DNA from: Atrichornis clamosus
Taxonomy: Eukaryota; Chordata; Aves; Passeriformes; Menuridae
DNA: 64,000 nt
Assembly (NCBI GenBank): GCA_013400975.1
Contig: WBMZ01012664.1
Coordinates: 1-64,000, forward strand
Reading direction: 5' to 3'
Position numbers and translations under genes: made by a program. Below are positions 37,301 through 49,900 of the stretch, one piece after another (position 1 is the stretch's first letter; every line of letters starts with the position of its first letter). The notes beneath the pieces are model-generated. The model searched no databases and had not been told where the DNA came from. It saw nothing but the letters and a program-made list of their open reading frames with translations.

Positions 37301-40300
37301 AAATAGACAGGAAAACTCAGATGTTCAGGTCATTGGGGCATCTGAGTAGACCTTTAGGAAACTCACCTACTCCACTGCCTGGTGCAGTAGGAGAATAAAT
37401 GGGGCACTCTGCAGTTTGACCTGTGGCAACGTGGTTTTTGTGGACTTTGGACACACTGTACTTCTAAAGCTTAAGAGCTGTTTAATCATACACTTAAAGA
37501 CCTTTCCCACCTTCCATGTTTATGTTAGATTAACCATATATATGGAAGTAAAATCCTTTATAGTGTCAAGACTATATTGAACTGCCGGAGGGCTAAAAGG
37601 CAACAAAACAAAATCCCAGAAGAACATTTGCTTTGCACAAAGTAATTTCTTAGTATATTGAGTGCTCTTTTCAGCAACATAAAACTCTGCCTTTTGGAAA
37701 CCACATGGAACTGCAAGAAAATGCCAGGAGAAAATTCTAAGAGTTATCATAAATAAAGTGCTTGTCATATTGCCCATAAGTGCAGAGGTCTCTCTACTTT
37801 GTTATGCTCCAGTAATGGGCATAATGGTTTTATTTGCATAAAACCCAGATCCTATTATACTGTAGCTGCTTCTTCTTAAGCTCTTAAAATTACACTGGCT
37901 TCCTGAACTATCATGTTTGGAGCTGTTTGAAAAAAAAAACAAAACCCCAACCAAAACACAAACATTTGTTATCTTTTTATGAAGTGAAATATTTGCATAA
38001 TGCATTGAGTCTGGGAACAAAAAAAATATTTAGAGTAAAAGACATTTCTTCCTACAGAATTGAACTCACTGGAGTGTCTAACCAAGGAAAAAAATGCATT
38101 TCTGCTGCTGCTTAATGGACATTACCAACAGGCAGTACAGATACCATGGTTCCCTAAATGATGGAGAATTTAAAATGAGTCACCTTCATAAAGTTATGCT
38201 CAGAAAAGAGATTGTTTGGAAGAAATTTTTCTTTTTTCCTGAGGGAGATTTTCAAGTGGTCTTATTAATAGGAAAAGAAAATAGAAAATATTCTACTTCC
38301 ATAATTCATCTACTCACACTGCACCGCAGCCAAGTAGCACTGTGTAACCCAGATGAGAAATAGCAGGAGCTGAGGCTGTTGGAATATCCTCCACAAGGCT
38401 TATATCACTACATGTTAAGAATACAGCAAGTGTGTTATTTACTGGATATCCCAGAGCACACATTATGTTCGTACAGCATAAAGAGATACTTTGAGTAGTT
38501 CCCCCTTATCATGTGTCAAGAGATGCATCTGATACAGTAAGTGGCCCATTAAATCACTGCCATCCTTTTAAACACTCATCTATATTTGCAGCAATTTTTC
38601 CCAACTGTACTCCCTTCCTAGACTTCTCTAGAACAGCTGAAAAGTTCAAGCTCTAATTAGCTGTATTTATTTTGAACTCTGTAGCTCGTGGAATAGCCCT
38701 TCATAGAGCAAGGAGATACCTAATGAGAACCAGAGACTGCTGATCACTGCTCTCGGACAGTTGCCATCCTAGACTAGTGGAACAGGTATTTGCTCACATT
38801 CCCTTGTGACCCAGTGCTGCAAAAATGAAGAAACCCCACTGCAGTCACTGAAATTTGGTGAAACTTCAAAATTTCAGGTTTGACTATCGCATTCTGGTAG
38901 GGGTAAAATGAAAGAAGATGCAAGCATGTTAATGAATATACAGACTACAGGTATCAGAGCAAAAACCTGAAACTCCTCCTCGGCATTGCACAGAATGCAT
39001 TCCTGTCCTCTCCAGCTTGCTCAGCAAAGAGCTTCTCCTTACTGTTTTTTGTTTTTTATAAGAATTCAAAGGAAGCAGTAGGTACACCATGCCTTTTATA
39101 TCATGCTATTGAACTTCACGGGCATTTATTGTTGACTGTCACAGAGAGAGATAAGGCTGTATCTGCCCTGTGAAAACAGTGAAACAAACCCAAAATACAG
39201 CTGAACAGTGGCAGAGATGCAAGGACACCACAGCTTGAATTGACTAGAGGTAACTGAATGAAAGGTAGTATTTCAAAGCCAGTGCAGTATACTGATTGGT
39301 CTTAAAATCTCAAGGCTCTCTCAGAGTCTCTGCGGAGTTCTTTCAACAAGCTCAGGGCTCTTTTCCAAGTCAGGTATTCAAATCACAAAAAAGGCTAAGA
39401 ACGGCTATCGCAGTAGGCATTGACACCTCATCAAGAGCCCTGACCAGTCAGAACAGGAACAAAGAATGAATTGTTTTCTCACCCCTACACACAGATTGTG
39501 GCAGGGCGAGGGGGTGACTAACCTAGAGAAGCATTTCTTCTGTCAGTGGTTGGAGCGTCAGGGTCTCTATCACAGCTGAGACGGCAGGGATACACAACAC
39601 AAAACCAGGGGAAAGCAAGAATGCTTTTCCTCTCCTCTAAACCACACTCTCCTAAACCCAAAAAACCAAAACCGAAACCAAAAAAACCCACCCCAGAACA
39701 AACAAACAAACCAACCTCAAAACAAATAAAAACCAAAACAAATGCCAGCTTCCTGGCTTGCCTGTATCTTGTAACACAAAAGCCAGAGTCTACTTCTACT
39801 GGGTGATGTATGGGGAGCAGTGTGGTAGGGGTATGCACCACTTCCTGTGTGAGTAGCTGTATTCATAACAGGGCTTCCACCAGGAATTCTGCAGAAGTCA
39901 TTATCTCACACAGCTGTGGCAGCACCTTCTGCATCACCACAAAAACGAAACAAAATCCCTTATCCCTGAGCATCCATGCTCACTCTTAGCCCCTGCTCAT
40001 CACTGAGCTGCCCACCCTCCCTTCTCTCTACCTTTTCTCTCCAGCTGGATCACATGGCACCAAATTTGCAATATCGTTTCCCATATTTTCATACACTGTA
40101 AAGTCCTAAGGACAAAATATTTTGTTAGCCTTATAACTTCTATTATTTGTTTTTCATTATTTAAAAGGTGCCATTTTCTTATCATCAAGCAGCAAGTATT
40201 CACCCAGACTCAGGAACCTCTCAGACTCACATCTTGATCCCACTGTGTTTAAAAGCAGGAAAGACACCCCTAGATTTCACAAAGCAAGGAGACTACATAG

Positions 40301-40813
40301 TTCAGTTTGTTGGACTGAAACACTCAGACACAGAAGGTTTTAACAAGTCCAAGCACAGCACTGTTTAGGCTTTTCCTTTTTTTTTTAAAATCACACTTTC
40401 ACAACACTTTTGTGATTTAGTAGCCCAGTTTCTAAATATCACTGAAAATCATGGAGGCTTATGAAATATTAACAACTTACAAGACAAACTAAAAAATTTA
40501 ATGCTACGTAAAGCAGTCTATATTCTTTTGATTTTCAAAACCATTTTAAATTAACACACTGCTCTTAAGGCTTCCAAGATCCTTAATAGTAAGCTCCTAC
40601 TAATTTCCAGATTCTGAATTTAAATTCTTGGGATTTATTATACATTTTCACTTGCCTTTGAAACACACAGTGTTGGAGTTATATCACATCCTTGTAAGCT
40701 GTGCAGTTCTTCTACAACTTTAGTGCAGTTCTGCTTTACATATTTGCCATGTGATGATGGAGATAGGGTTTACTGGTTTAGTGACCCTTACGCTTCTAGT
40801 GGTTGAGATTAAA
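37301..40813. other. Unique sequence with a C/A-rich tract
   Basis: No gene was recognised. The main structure is the C/A-rich tract at 39640-39752, listed separately. An A-rich stretch with C interruptions lies at about 37929-37965. Confidence 0.5.
39640..39752. repeat. C/A-rich low-complexity tract
   Basis: About 110 bases in which one strand is almost only A and C ('aaacccaaaaaaccaaaacc', 'aaacaaacaaaccaacctc'), with very few G or T. It reads as G/T-rich on the minus strand, with a GGGG-T-GGG cluster. Translation of the plus strand gives a lysine/proline-rich frame (39546-39806), which is a by-product of composition rather than a gene. Confidence 0.8.
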
Positions 40814-41030
40814 AGAATCATGGACTCAATTGTGTTGGAAAAGACCTCTGCGATCATCGAGTCCAACCTATGATGTAACACCACCACAACAACTAAACCA
40901 CGGCATTAAGTACCACATCCAGCCTTTCCTTAGACACCTTCAGAGATGGTGACTCCACCACCTCCCCGGGCAGCCCGTTCCCATATCTCACCACCCTCTC
41001 TGCGAAGAATGATATACCTAAGTACTGGAA
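40814..41030 (-). mobile_element. CR1 LINE 3' fragment, antisense
   Basis: Plus-strand landmarks in order: 'agaatcatggactcaattgt', 'gttggaaaagacctctgcga', 'tcatcgagtccaaccta', 'aacaactaaaccacggcatt', 'aagtaccacatccagccttt', 'ccttagacaccttcagagat', 'ggtgactccaccacctcccc', 'gggcagcccgttcc', and 'ctctctgcgaagaatgat'. This is the reverse complement of the CR1 3' region. It is one of the least diverged repeats here, so it is relatively young. It contains no intact coding sequence. Confidence 0.95.
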
Positions 41031-43184
41031 GCTTACTGGTTTCTACTGGGCTCTTAATCTTTAGATGTGTCCTCTTTAAATTTTTAAAACTTGGATGTGA
41101 AGGCATTTTATCAAATACTTGCTCAATAGCATCAAATGTAAGCACATTGATAAAGAAATTAAATACAAAATAATTTCCTATTTTGAGAAAAAGACTGAAG
41201 TTATATTCAAACACTACAACACTTGAAAAAAATTTCATGTGCTTTGATTTTCATGAAGTCTGTAAGGTTTTTATTATGTTTGCAAGGGACTGAGATTTTT
41301 TTAGTTTGGTAGCACTGTTGCTTCTCATTCAAGCCACGATCCTAATACATGTTTAATGCCCAAGTCTAATTCGTCAGCCCAGCAAACATCATCACTGTCT
41401 GAGACTGGGTTCAAGTTACTGTATAATCATAATGTGTGTTCAGCTCAGAAACAGCAACACAGCACAAAATAGCAGGGAACAACTTAAAATGCCTTTCAGC
41501 TGGTGTGACAGCAAGTGTTTCTCGTGTGCCAGGGCAAAGACAAACAGTGGCAGTCAAACCAAGTGGTGGAAAAGCTAGGAAAGTTTGCACAAAGGATGCT
41601 GAACACCAAAAGCTTTGCTGTGAGATGAAGAAGAACAAACTCTCCGAATGCAGGCAGGTAACACAGGTATATAAAGGCAGTCTGTCGATGGGAAGTGCCT
41701 GGCTACACTAGCAGCAAATTCTTGGTGGTATATCACATAGGAGTCATTTAAATGGTAGCCGGTCCTCCTCTTCATCTGGCTACAGCTTTTTTTCCAGGAT
41801 ACTGCTGACCTTCTTGCTAGTCTTACATTAAAGTCAGGCTGGGCCAACCCCTGTCTTGCCAATGGTGCAAAATGGCAACTTGTTGTATCATAACATACCA
41901 AAATACTGCACAGGTAGTGCTGAAAACCAGCACTGTGCACATCAATTATAGACCTTTAGTAAGAGGGTAGGAATCACCTCCCAGCAAGAGGTCTGAATAA
42001 ATTTCTAACTGATTATTATTGCCTCTTACTTGCCTGCCTGTAGAGAAAACCACAGAAAATGTGTTCATTCTTTTTATACATAGGCAGAAGTTTTACAACC
42101 CTTGAAAATGCTTCAGAAGAAAAAGTTTCTCCTTCATTGGTACCTGAATCTCCAAATAAATCTACAACTTTATCTAACCTGTTAGGGCTGAAAGTACTGC
42201 AGGGCACAGTTAGTGTGTTAGCCAATATCCAGAAGAAAATGATGCCTTTTTCAGTCTGGAGAACTCCTGGAAATAGGAAGATATCCAAATGGTAGAAACA
42301 ATGGTTTGCAGTCTAAGCAAATTTAAATCAAACGTATTTAAGGTCAAAACCAAATGCCAAAACCTCACAGAGCTTGGAGATCTCATTTACCAGGGAATTC
42401 AGACATCAATTAAGAAAGGTCAAGTTGAAAAACTCCTTCCAGCTGAGCTTTGTTGTAGAGGTGCCAGCTGACTGTTTGTGAGGCAGGACACAGAAAGCTC
42501 ATGTTTTTAGGTGCTCTCTAATGAAGAGGGAAGGGAACACCCTTGCTGTCAACAAGGAAAGCATGAAGGCTAGATGCTGCATGAGGTAAAGTAACACAAA
42601 ACATTCTCATCTCAGTCAGAAATGTCCATTTTGGTTTGTAAAAAGCTTTCCCCTATGAAATGCTGTCTCATAATATGCTCTCTTGTTTAAGGTATTGTGT
42701 TACTGTTATGCAGGAGAACAGACAAGTAAGAACATACACTGGAGGTTGTGATAACTACATTGTCTATAACTTCGGTTTTGGTTTTTTTTTACATCAACAG
42801 CCTCCAATTACCACAGTGAGATCCTGTTTATGGTTGTTGAGATTTTGTTCTCCCAAAAAGTTGCATGTCATTTAGGCCTAGAAATCTCTCTTTCCTATTC
42901 CAAAGTGGAAAGGTACTGAACTCCCTCCACTAAATTAGAAATCCAGCTGAGAGCTGAGAAGCATTTCATACTCTGTGCTGCAGGGCGCTGTACATTCATC
43001 TCAGAGTTGTCCCACAGACAAAGTGCTCCACCTGCCGAAATCTGCACTTTTGCATCAGGTGATGGCAGCAGAAGCCGTGGGGCACCCTTCAGGAGCATTG
43101 TGCAAGTCACCTATCCAGGAGGGAAGGTAATCGTGGAGCAGCAACACAAACCAGAGTCACACTTCACGTGTTCCAACAAGATAT
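41031..43184. other. Unique non-coding sequence
   Basis: No named gene or repeat was seen. The plus-strand frames at 42059-42295 and 42289-42471 adjoin each other in different frames, and the first is preceded by an acceptor-like 'ttctttttatacatag' near 42084; I recognise neither protein. Confidence 0.5.
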
Positions 43185-43232
43185 TGATGGTTTACGGTGG
43201 ACAAGGCGTCTAAGATCATTGAGTTCAAAATC
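43185..43232 (-). mobile_element. Very short CR1 3' end fragment, antisense
   Basis: The plus strand 'tgatggtttacggtggacaa' then 'ggcgtctaagatcattgag' and 'ttcaaaatcctcag' follows the CR1 antisense 3' end ('ggttggaaaggacctctaagatcattgagtccaa') with few mismatches over about 45 bases. Beyond this the similarity stops, so the insertion was either extremely 5'-truncated or has been largely deleted. Confidence 0.5.
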
Positions 43233-46200
43233 CTCAGGTTTTCCATGCTAAAGTATAACCCCATAGCTCAGGGACCCAGATGAGACTGGAGACTTGACTG
43301 CTAGATGCAGACACCAGAAGGAAGCCCCTTTTCTTAAGGGGTTGATAAAGAGTTAGAAGGTACATAAATAAGATAAAAACAATGAAGTCACCATGAATAC
43401 GGTGATTTCTGTGACATTGTATTTGCACAATTAAGTCCAGAAACCTGTAGAATCTTTCCCTTTAAGGATTGTTTTTAATTGTGCCCAAAAATATCAGCTC
43501 TAGGTTAAGAAATAACAAGATAAACATAAGTTTGTACTCTTGAAAACCACACATATGTTAAAAACTAAAAAAGTAGAAAACATGAGGCTTTAACTAAAAG
43601 ATATTTAAACATCATGGATTCTTGATAGTATATGTTTGGACAATAATGAAAAAAATCAATAATGCTTAGAATATAAGCAATAGAAAACATTTACCTATGC
43701 AATGGAAGGAAGTATTTCCATATATTACACAGATGCTTATCAAAATAGAAAGCAATTTAAACACTGCCCAAAAATACTTCAAAGAAGTATTTCAAAAGAT
43801 TTCACTGCATGAGAGTAGGAATGCTTCTAGTAATTTGCACTCATGAGAAGGAGACAGAGTGAGAGAAAGGTTCAGAACCTTTAAGAAAATAACCTTAAAT
43901 AATTAAAAATGTCCAAGGACATTCCAAATCAATAGTGTGGAAGGTGAAAGAAGGGTTCTGGCTCATAGTCCTTGCACATCAGGGCTCTGAATTTGAACTA
44001 GTTCTGCAAGAGACTCAGTTTTTTTCCCCCCTCAGAAGACATGTTGGTATCTAATACTTTCTTTTCACCACCCCTAACTGCTATGATCCCATCTGTCTGT
44101 CTTGGTATCACAAGATGCAATTCTCATTAATTTCTCATTTCATAGTACCTGGTGAAAGAGCAAAAAACCCAGGCACTTCCCCACTCCTTTAAGACATTAG
44201 GAACACAAAGGCAAACACAATTAACAAAAAAGTTGTTGAAACAGAAAGTAACATTTAGCCCACCTATGACAGAGCCCTACTGAAGGCTAAGCTTTGAGTG
44301 AGTTTTAAATGATGCGCTGAAACAAAAATACGTAAAATAAAAGATAATTGTTCCAAAGCAAGCCACAAAATTTACTGCCAAGTAATAAACAAAGATGGAG
44401 ATGTGGCAGATGGGCTCAAGTTCACTGTAAATTTAGAGAAATGGCTGCTAAGATGCCCCTTAACTCTCATGACATTGACCATTGCTGTAGAAGTTCCCAG
44501 CTAGAACAAGTAATTTGCATCAAATTATTTTTCTATTCATAGTTGGCCTTAAGCAGTTTAAAATATTTTAATGTGTCATAATTTAATTATTTGAGGAACT
44601 ATTCCTACAAATAATCTTCCATGATGGGATTATTGATGAGCCCTTCATCTTGAGTATATAAAGCAAAAATCCAGCATTGTCATTTAACTTGGATTGTGCA
44701 TTGTATTTTTTTATATATTTATAAGCATAACCATTAAAATTTGTGTCTTCTGATTAAAGACTCATCTGAATAAATTCATAATGTGATTTTGCCAAATATT
44801 CTGCATGTAAATAAATCCCATGCTTTGTACAGATAATTTTTATGCACTAAAATATTCATTGAAACCAAAAAAAGAATGGCCTGAACTAAATGTTAGGCTT
44901 TTTTCTTTAATATTCTTTTATTCCAGTAACAGCAAGAAAAGCTTTCTGAGGTATTTGCTTAGATTTATGCTTTGTCAGCAAAAGCCAATGCCCCAGCATG
45001 GCAGCACAGCAGCTCTGTGATGATGGTGAGTATATTCAGCACCATTTCACTGAAGCCCATCCTTCCAGGTCTGTTACATGGGACGTACCACGAAGCTTTG
45101 CAGTGATCCATAGAGGTGATAATTGCACGAGAAAGGGTCAGACCCAGTATCTATTGAAAAGATGTGGTCAAAAGAGGCTTGTTTTTAATAAGAACTCAAG
45201 CCAGGCAGCATGTGATCTTTTCAGTCATCGTGCAGAGGACTAATGTTCTGATTACTGGCAAGAGATGGTTGTGCCTTTCAACATTCTCACCGTGCCAACT
45301 CACAGATCTAATTGTCTTTATTTTCCCTGCAGTGACAAACAAAATGGACATCTATAAATACCATTTTAAAGTGTCCAGACTTGCACTACACCTAGGCAAA
45401 ACAGTTACAGACCTAAATATTAACCCCTACATCACATGAAATTTAGTTGACTTTTCCCTGAAATTGTCCTTATCAAACACACCACAGCTGAATCTACTGA
45501 ACATTCTCCCTAACATCATGTGCAAAGAGACTGTCAGCTTCCCATCGCTATGGATATAGATATGTGGATAGAAAGACCATAATCTTCCATAATGAAAACT
45601 GCCTTTGATTTTTTCAGCAAGTCTAGGAGAATCTATGTCAATGCTCTGAATGAAAGCCATCCCAGTGTAAGCCTGACAGTCCCACCATGAGTTTTACTCC
45701 ATTCTTATCCAAACGAAAAGAATTAGCCTTGAAATACCTCAGGTCAGATCCTTAGTAAGCCTAGAAAAAATTGCAAATATAGCTAAGCAGAGCCATCCCT
45801 CCAGGCTGTTGTCACCGTGCTCACCAGACAGATGCTCTTGTAGCATTTTGGGAATATGGGCTGCATCATTTTTTGGACCAGCAAAGGAACGCTCTGAACC
45901 TTTCTTCTTACACCTCTTTCACAGAGGGGCCTTTGCTTACCTGCTGCACTCATTCTACCCTGTGTCTTACTGAAGGTGGTACTCAGCCCCACAGATACAA
46001 GGATGCACTTCCATATAAATCAGGATGTCAGGTAAACACCTGCAGGTATACAGTGCTCTAGGAAATCACCAAAGGTTTAAGATGATGCTCGTAAACAAAT
46101 GCAAATCTAAACAAAGTTTTTTAAAATAAGCCCCCCTGCTCCTTACACCTTAGATTTTCGGTGATTTTTCTTCCTTGCTCATTGCTAAGCCCATCTGCTT

Positions 46201-46930
46201 ATATATGCAATCTTTTTTTAAGTCCCCTGTTTAAGAGATTCTCTGTTCCTGCTGCAATCATTTCCATGGAAACTAATTTTCATGTCACAAATAGAAAGCA
46301 ATGCAGGTTCAAGAGGTGAAAATCAGGGGAATATCGAGATAAACTTTTAAAAAGCTAGAATCATGCACCAGCAAAAATGGGGAGAAAAGAAAGGAACAAA
46401 TTACATCAGTTTAAATCAACCATTTGCTCTATCATCAATTAAGTTTGTAGTGATATAGGATTGCTTTTTGTCAGCTAAAGTGTGCAATTAGTGGTGTGAC
46501 TATAGTGTAAAATGTAAACTTGGCAATGCCTGAACAGGAAACCTTTGGGTACAGATGTGGCAGCCAGGAGGGCAACTTTCCTGCAGGGGTTCAGAAGTGG
46601 ATGTGGCCCCACAGAGCCTCAGCCTCTGGTCCGTCCTGCTCTGGTCACTACACACAGAGGTGACAGCACCTGATGTAGCGGCAGGAATATATGTTTGACA
46701 GAAGAACAATCAGAAATAACAATCATAAAGAATTTTAATGGTCTGAAGGAAAGATTTCTTTGCATTCCTTTCATGTGCAGTAGGCAGCTCAAATGACTTC
46801 CCAGTGGTTTAATATGTTTAAGTCACACCTACTGCATTAAGCTGACATATTTAATTATCAATGGAATGCTCTTCTGGCATACAGTCTAATTAGGCACCTG
46901 TGGGCCTCTTACCACAAGATTATTATTTTA
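43233..46930. other. Unique AT-rich non-coding sequence
   Basis: No gene or repeat was recognised. The part 44540-44860 is markedly AT-rich and contains a TATA-like 'gagtatataaagc' near 44653 and several AATAAA hexamers near 44771-44815. This composition is also what a transcript's 3' end or chance AT-rich DNA would show, so no call is made. Confidence 0.45.
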
Positions 46931-46995
46931 AATCACAGAATCAGTTGGGAAAAAGCTTAAAGAAATTATGACTGACCAGAATCTATGTGAAAGGG
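46931..46995 (-). mobile_element. Old CR1 LINE 3' fragment, antisense
   Basis: The plus strand starts with 'aatcacagaatcagttggga', then 'aaaagcttaaagaaatta'. This follows the CR1 antisense end 'aatcacagaatca-ttggaaaagacc-ttaagatcat'. Similarity fades after about 60 bases. Old and partial. Confidence 0.55.
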
Positions 46996-49900
46996 AACTA
47001 AATCCTGAATTAGTCACATAAACCTAATTCCTAAGATTCAACACTTCCTAAATTTATTATGAGATCAGTATTCACTTACCAGAAACTAGAAGAGCCAATC
47101 TTAGAAAAATATTAGAGGTCCAAGGTAAGATGTAAAGCTTGAGCTATCACAACAATCTTCCTTCTCAGTCCTAATTGCCACAGAAAACAGAGAGATTGTC
47201 ATCTGGAAGCTCAAACATTTTGTGCTAAATTTGCACATTTGTTCAATGAAATTATGTGCCAAAAGACAAAAAAAGAAAAAAAAAAAAGAAAAAAGATGTG
47301 GTCAACTAGGTCCGTTTTATCATCTGTTGTGGAGCTCATAGGAGCCTACAGTCTCTGTAAGGACCGTGCTTCAGACCTTCTTAAAAAAACACAATCGCCT
47401 AGAACAAAGAAGCAAAACTCCAAATGCACAAAACCCCCAAAAGCTCAACAAACAAACTTAGGTTGTTTCAATCCCCTCAGATAAGGCAATCTCCTGCAAG
47501 CATAAACGTCAGAAGCCAGCATAATGATCCACAGCAGAATCTACTGTTTAATTTCTTGAGAAGTCAAGGTGGATTTCATAGTAAGAGTTGTAGCTTGGCC
47601 ACTGAGTCACAGAAACTGCAAGACTGCAACGTGCCCCAGGACAGAAGCATTTCTCCACTGTCACTACCAAAAAGTGTTCTCCTCTACTGTGTGTCTTCCC
47701 CCACAGCCTGTCACACAAGCAAGCTGCTAGTCTAAAATGTCATTAAGACACAGCATTTGACTAAACACATCACCCAAGTGAATCCATTTAAGTTTAACAC
47801 CTCTCTTAAATGTATAAACCCAAATTTACAAAGTGCTGAATAGAGGTTTTGGCAACTCAAATTTGAAAAATGCGTATCTCAAACGAAGGAGACTAATTTT
47901 CATTGTGGCATGCAGAAGAGGATGCTGTCATGAAACAAAGCAGTGTAAACTTATAGACACATCACATTTATTTAAAGCGTAGCTAAGTGTAAACTTGGGA
48001 GTAATGTGGAAGTGGGATTACAGGAAATGCAGTCACTGCACACCTTCAGATATCATACCAATTCAAGTTTAGGAAGAAAAGGACAGAAGTCTAGCAGCAA
48101 ACTGATTCACTCAGTACTGAGAAACCACATGGGAAGTCTTTAATCTCCAAAGAGCTGTGACTAAAACTCATTAGGTGACAGCAATCCTTAGTAAAGAACA
48201 AAAAAATCTTAGTCTTGATATTACTAGAGAAAGTGTCAGATCACAGAGGATCAAATCAGCATCTTAAAACGGCTCACTCCCAAAGTTTTAGCAGAAATAA
48301 ATTGCAAAAGCATTTAGAAGAACTGCTTTTTGAATTTATTTTGATATCAGGATCATTGAACCCAAGCATTTTCTTTAAAGCAATTAAAAGCAAAATGACT
48401 AGCACATTAAAAAGAAAAAGCATTTAAACTTGAGTTGCTGAAATATTGTTGAATATTCCTAAATCAACTGCAGGAAAAGAAATGGCTAAAATCTGCTGCA
48501 AGTGATAAAAATGAAACTAAGAAAAGAGGTTACTCTGCAAATCTGGCATTCCTGAAAATCTAGGTATTGAATTACTTGTTTTTCAAATAAATTGGGTGGG
48601 GTTTGGGTATTTTGTTGTATTTTTTGGGGTTTTTTTGAGGTTTTTTGGGTTTGTTTTTATTTCCATTGAGGGACAATTGGAGAAGGCAGAAAATCTGCTG
48701 CATTCAAATACCAGACCTAGTAATGGGCAATTGCTTTGTATCCTCTGCAAAGGCCTCTGCTGTAGACCACTGTAGTTTTACGGCGGAGAAAATTCAAGTC
48801 AGGGTCTACCTCACTGATGATTGTCTTGTCATCATGGAAAATCTCATCCTGGACTATATTATTTAAGTAAATAATTACATGGTTATGAATTCAGAACTGT
48901 CTGTTATGGAAACCTGGTACAATTAAATTCCAATAATAATTTGAATGCTAACTCAGCACTGAGTTTCAGGACAACAAAAAGTTGTAGCTATTGAAATAGA
49001 TTTCTCCAACACCTTGAACATGAGCTTTTGCTACTGATTCCATCTCAGGAAAGGTTCAAAGTCCTGTTTTGGCTGCCCGATTGTCATTTACTGGCTGCAT
49101 ACACTCAAAATGTCCAATGCTGATGCTGAAAGTGAAATTCTGGCTTGATCATGGTTTGCTTTTCTTCTTATGCATCCTTCTTTGCTTTGCAAGAAAAGGT
49201 TCAAGTGTCTTCCTGTGACTGAAGTGAGGGAATCGTTATAGAAAAGGCAGCGTAAAAGGATGGACACAAAATGTTTCCAATAATGTCCAGGAAGCAACAT
49301 TAATTAATTTGGCTACTTGTACCTTGGCATCCTCTGTTTAACATATGCCAGACTGAAGAAATGCTTGCCAAGTCTATATTCCATTTTATCCACTGCTCCA
49401 AAAAAAAAGTTTAATATGTAGCAAGTCATCTCCCATAAGTAGAAGTGTCAGAAATACCTAAAAAATTATGTCAACTTTTAAAAGAATATCAAAACCAAAT
49501 GCACTGATTTAGAACAGTTTGTATATTACAATATCTAAATGTCATTTAGATTATTTCTTGTAGCTGACAAAAAAGAAAAATGAGAATGGTTAAAAAAGCC
49601 ACATTCAATTCTTCTTTCCTTGACCATGAAACTCAAAATATCACTTTTTTTATCAGAGTGCAGAAAAGATTCAAATATTGCCTTGTGGTTTGGTTTTTTT
49701 TTTAGGTTATCTAAGATCCTCTAATTATTTTCAGTTTGAGACAATCTGATTCTGACAGGCCTGTCCCTCAGTAACAGATACAGTCCCTGTCCTGCCTTCT
49801 CATCACATTGCATAACTGGGAAAAAAAATTGACCGAAAAACAAGTGACCAAAGAAGAATTCTTCACAGCAGCCTTCCCCTTCTGCACCTTCCTGGACAGA

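Noticed and set aside
39546..39806. Lysine/proline-rich 86-codon frame
   Set aside because: It is a direct result of the C/A-rich low-complexity tract.
42059..42471. Two adjoining plus-strand frames after an acceptor-like sequence
   Set aside because: Frames are out of register, no donor of note follows, and neither translation is recognisable.
48594..48660. G/T-rich tract considered as a full G-quadruplex
   Set aside because: Only three G-runs are close together; the fourth needs a loop of about 18 bases, outside the usual rule.
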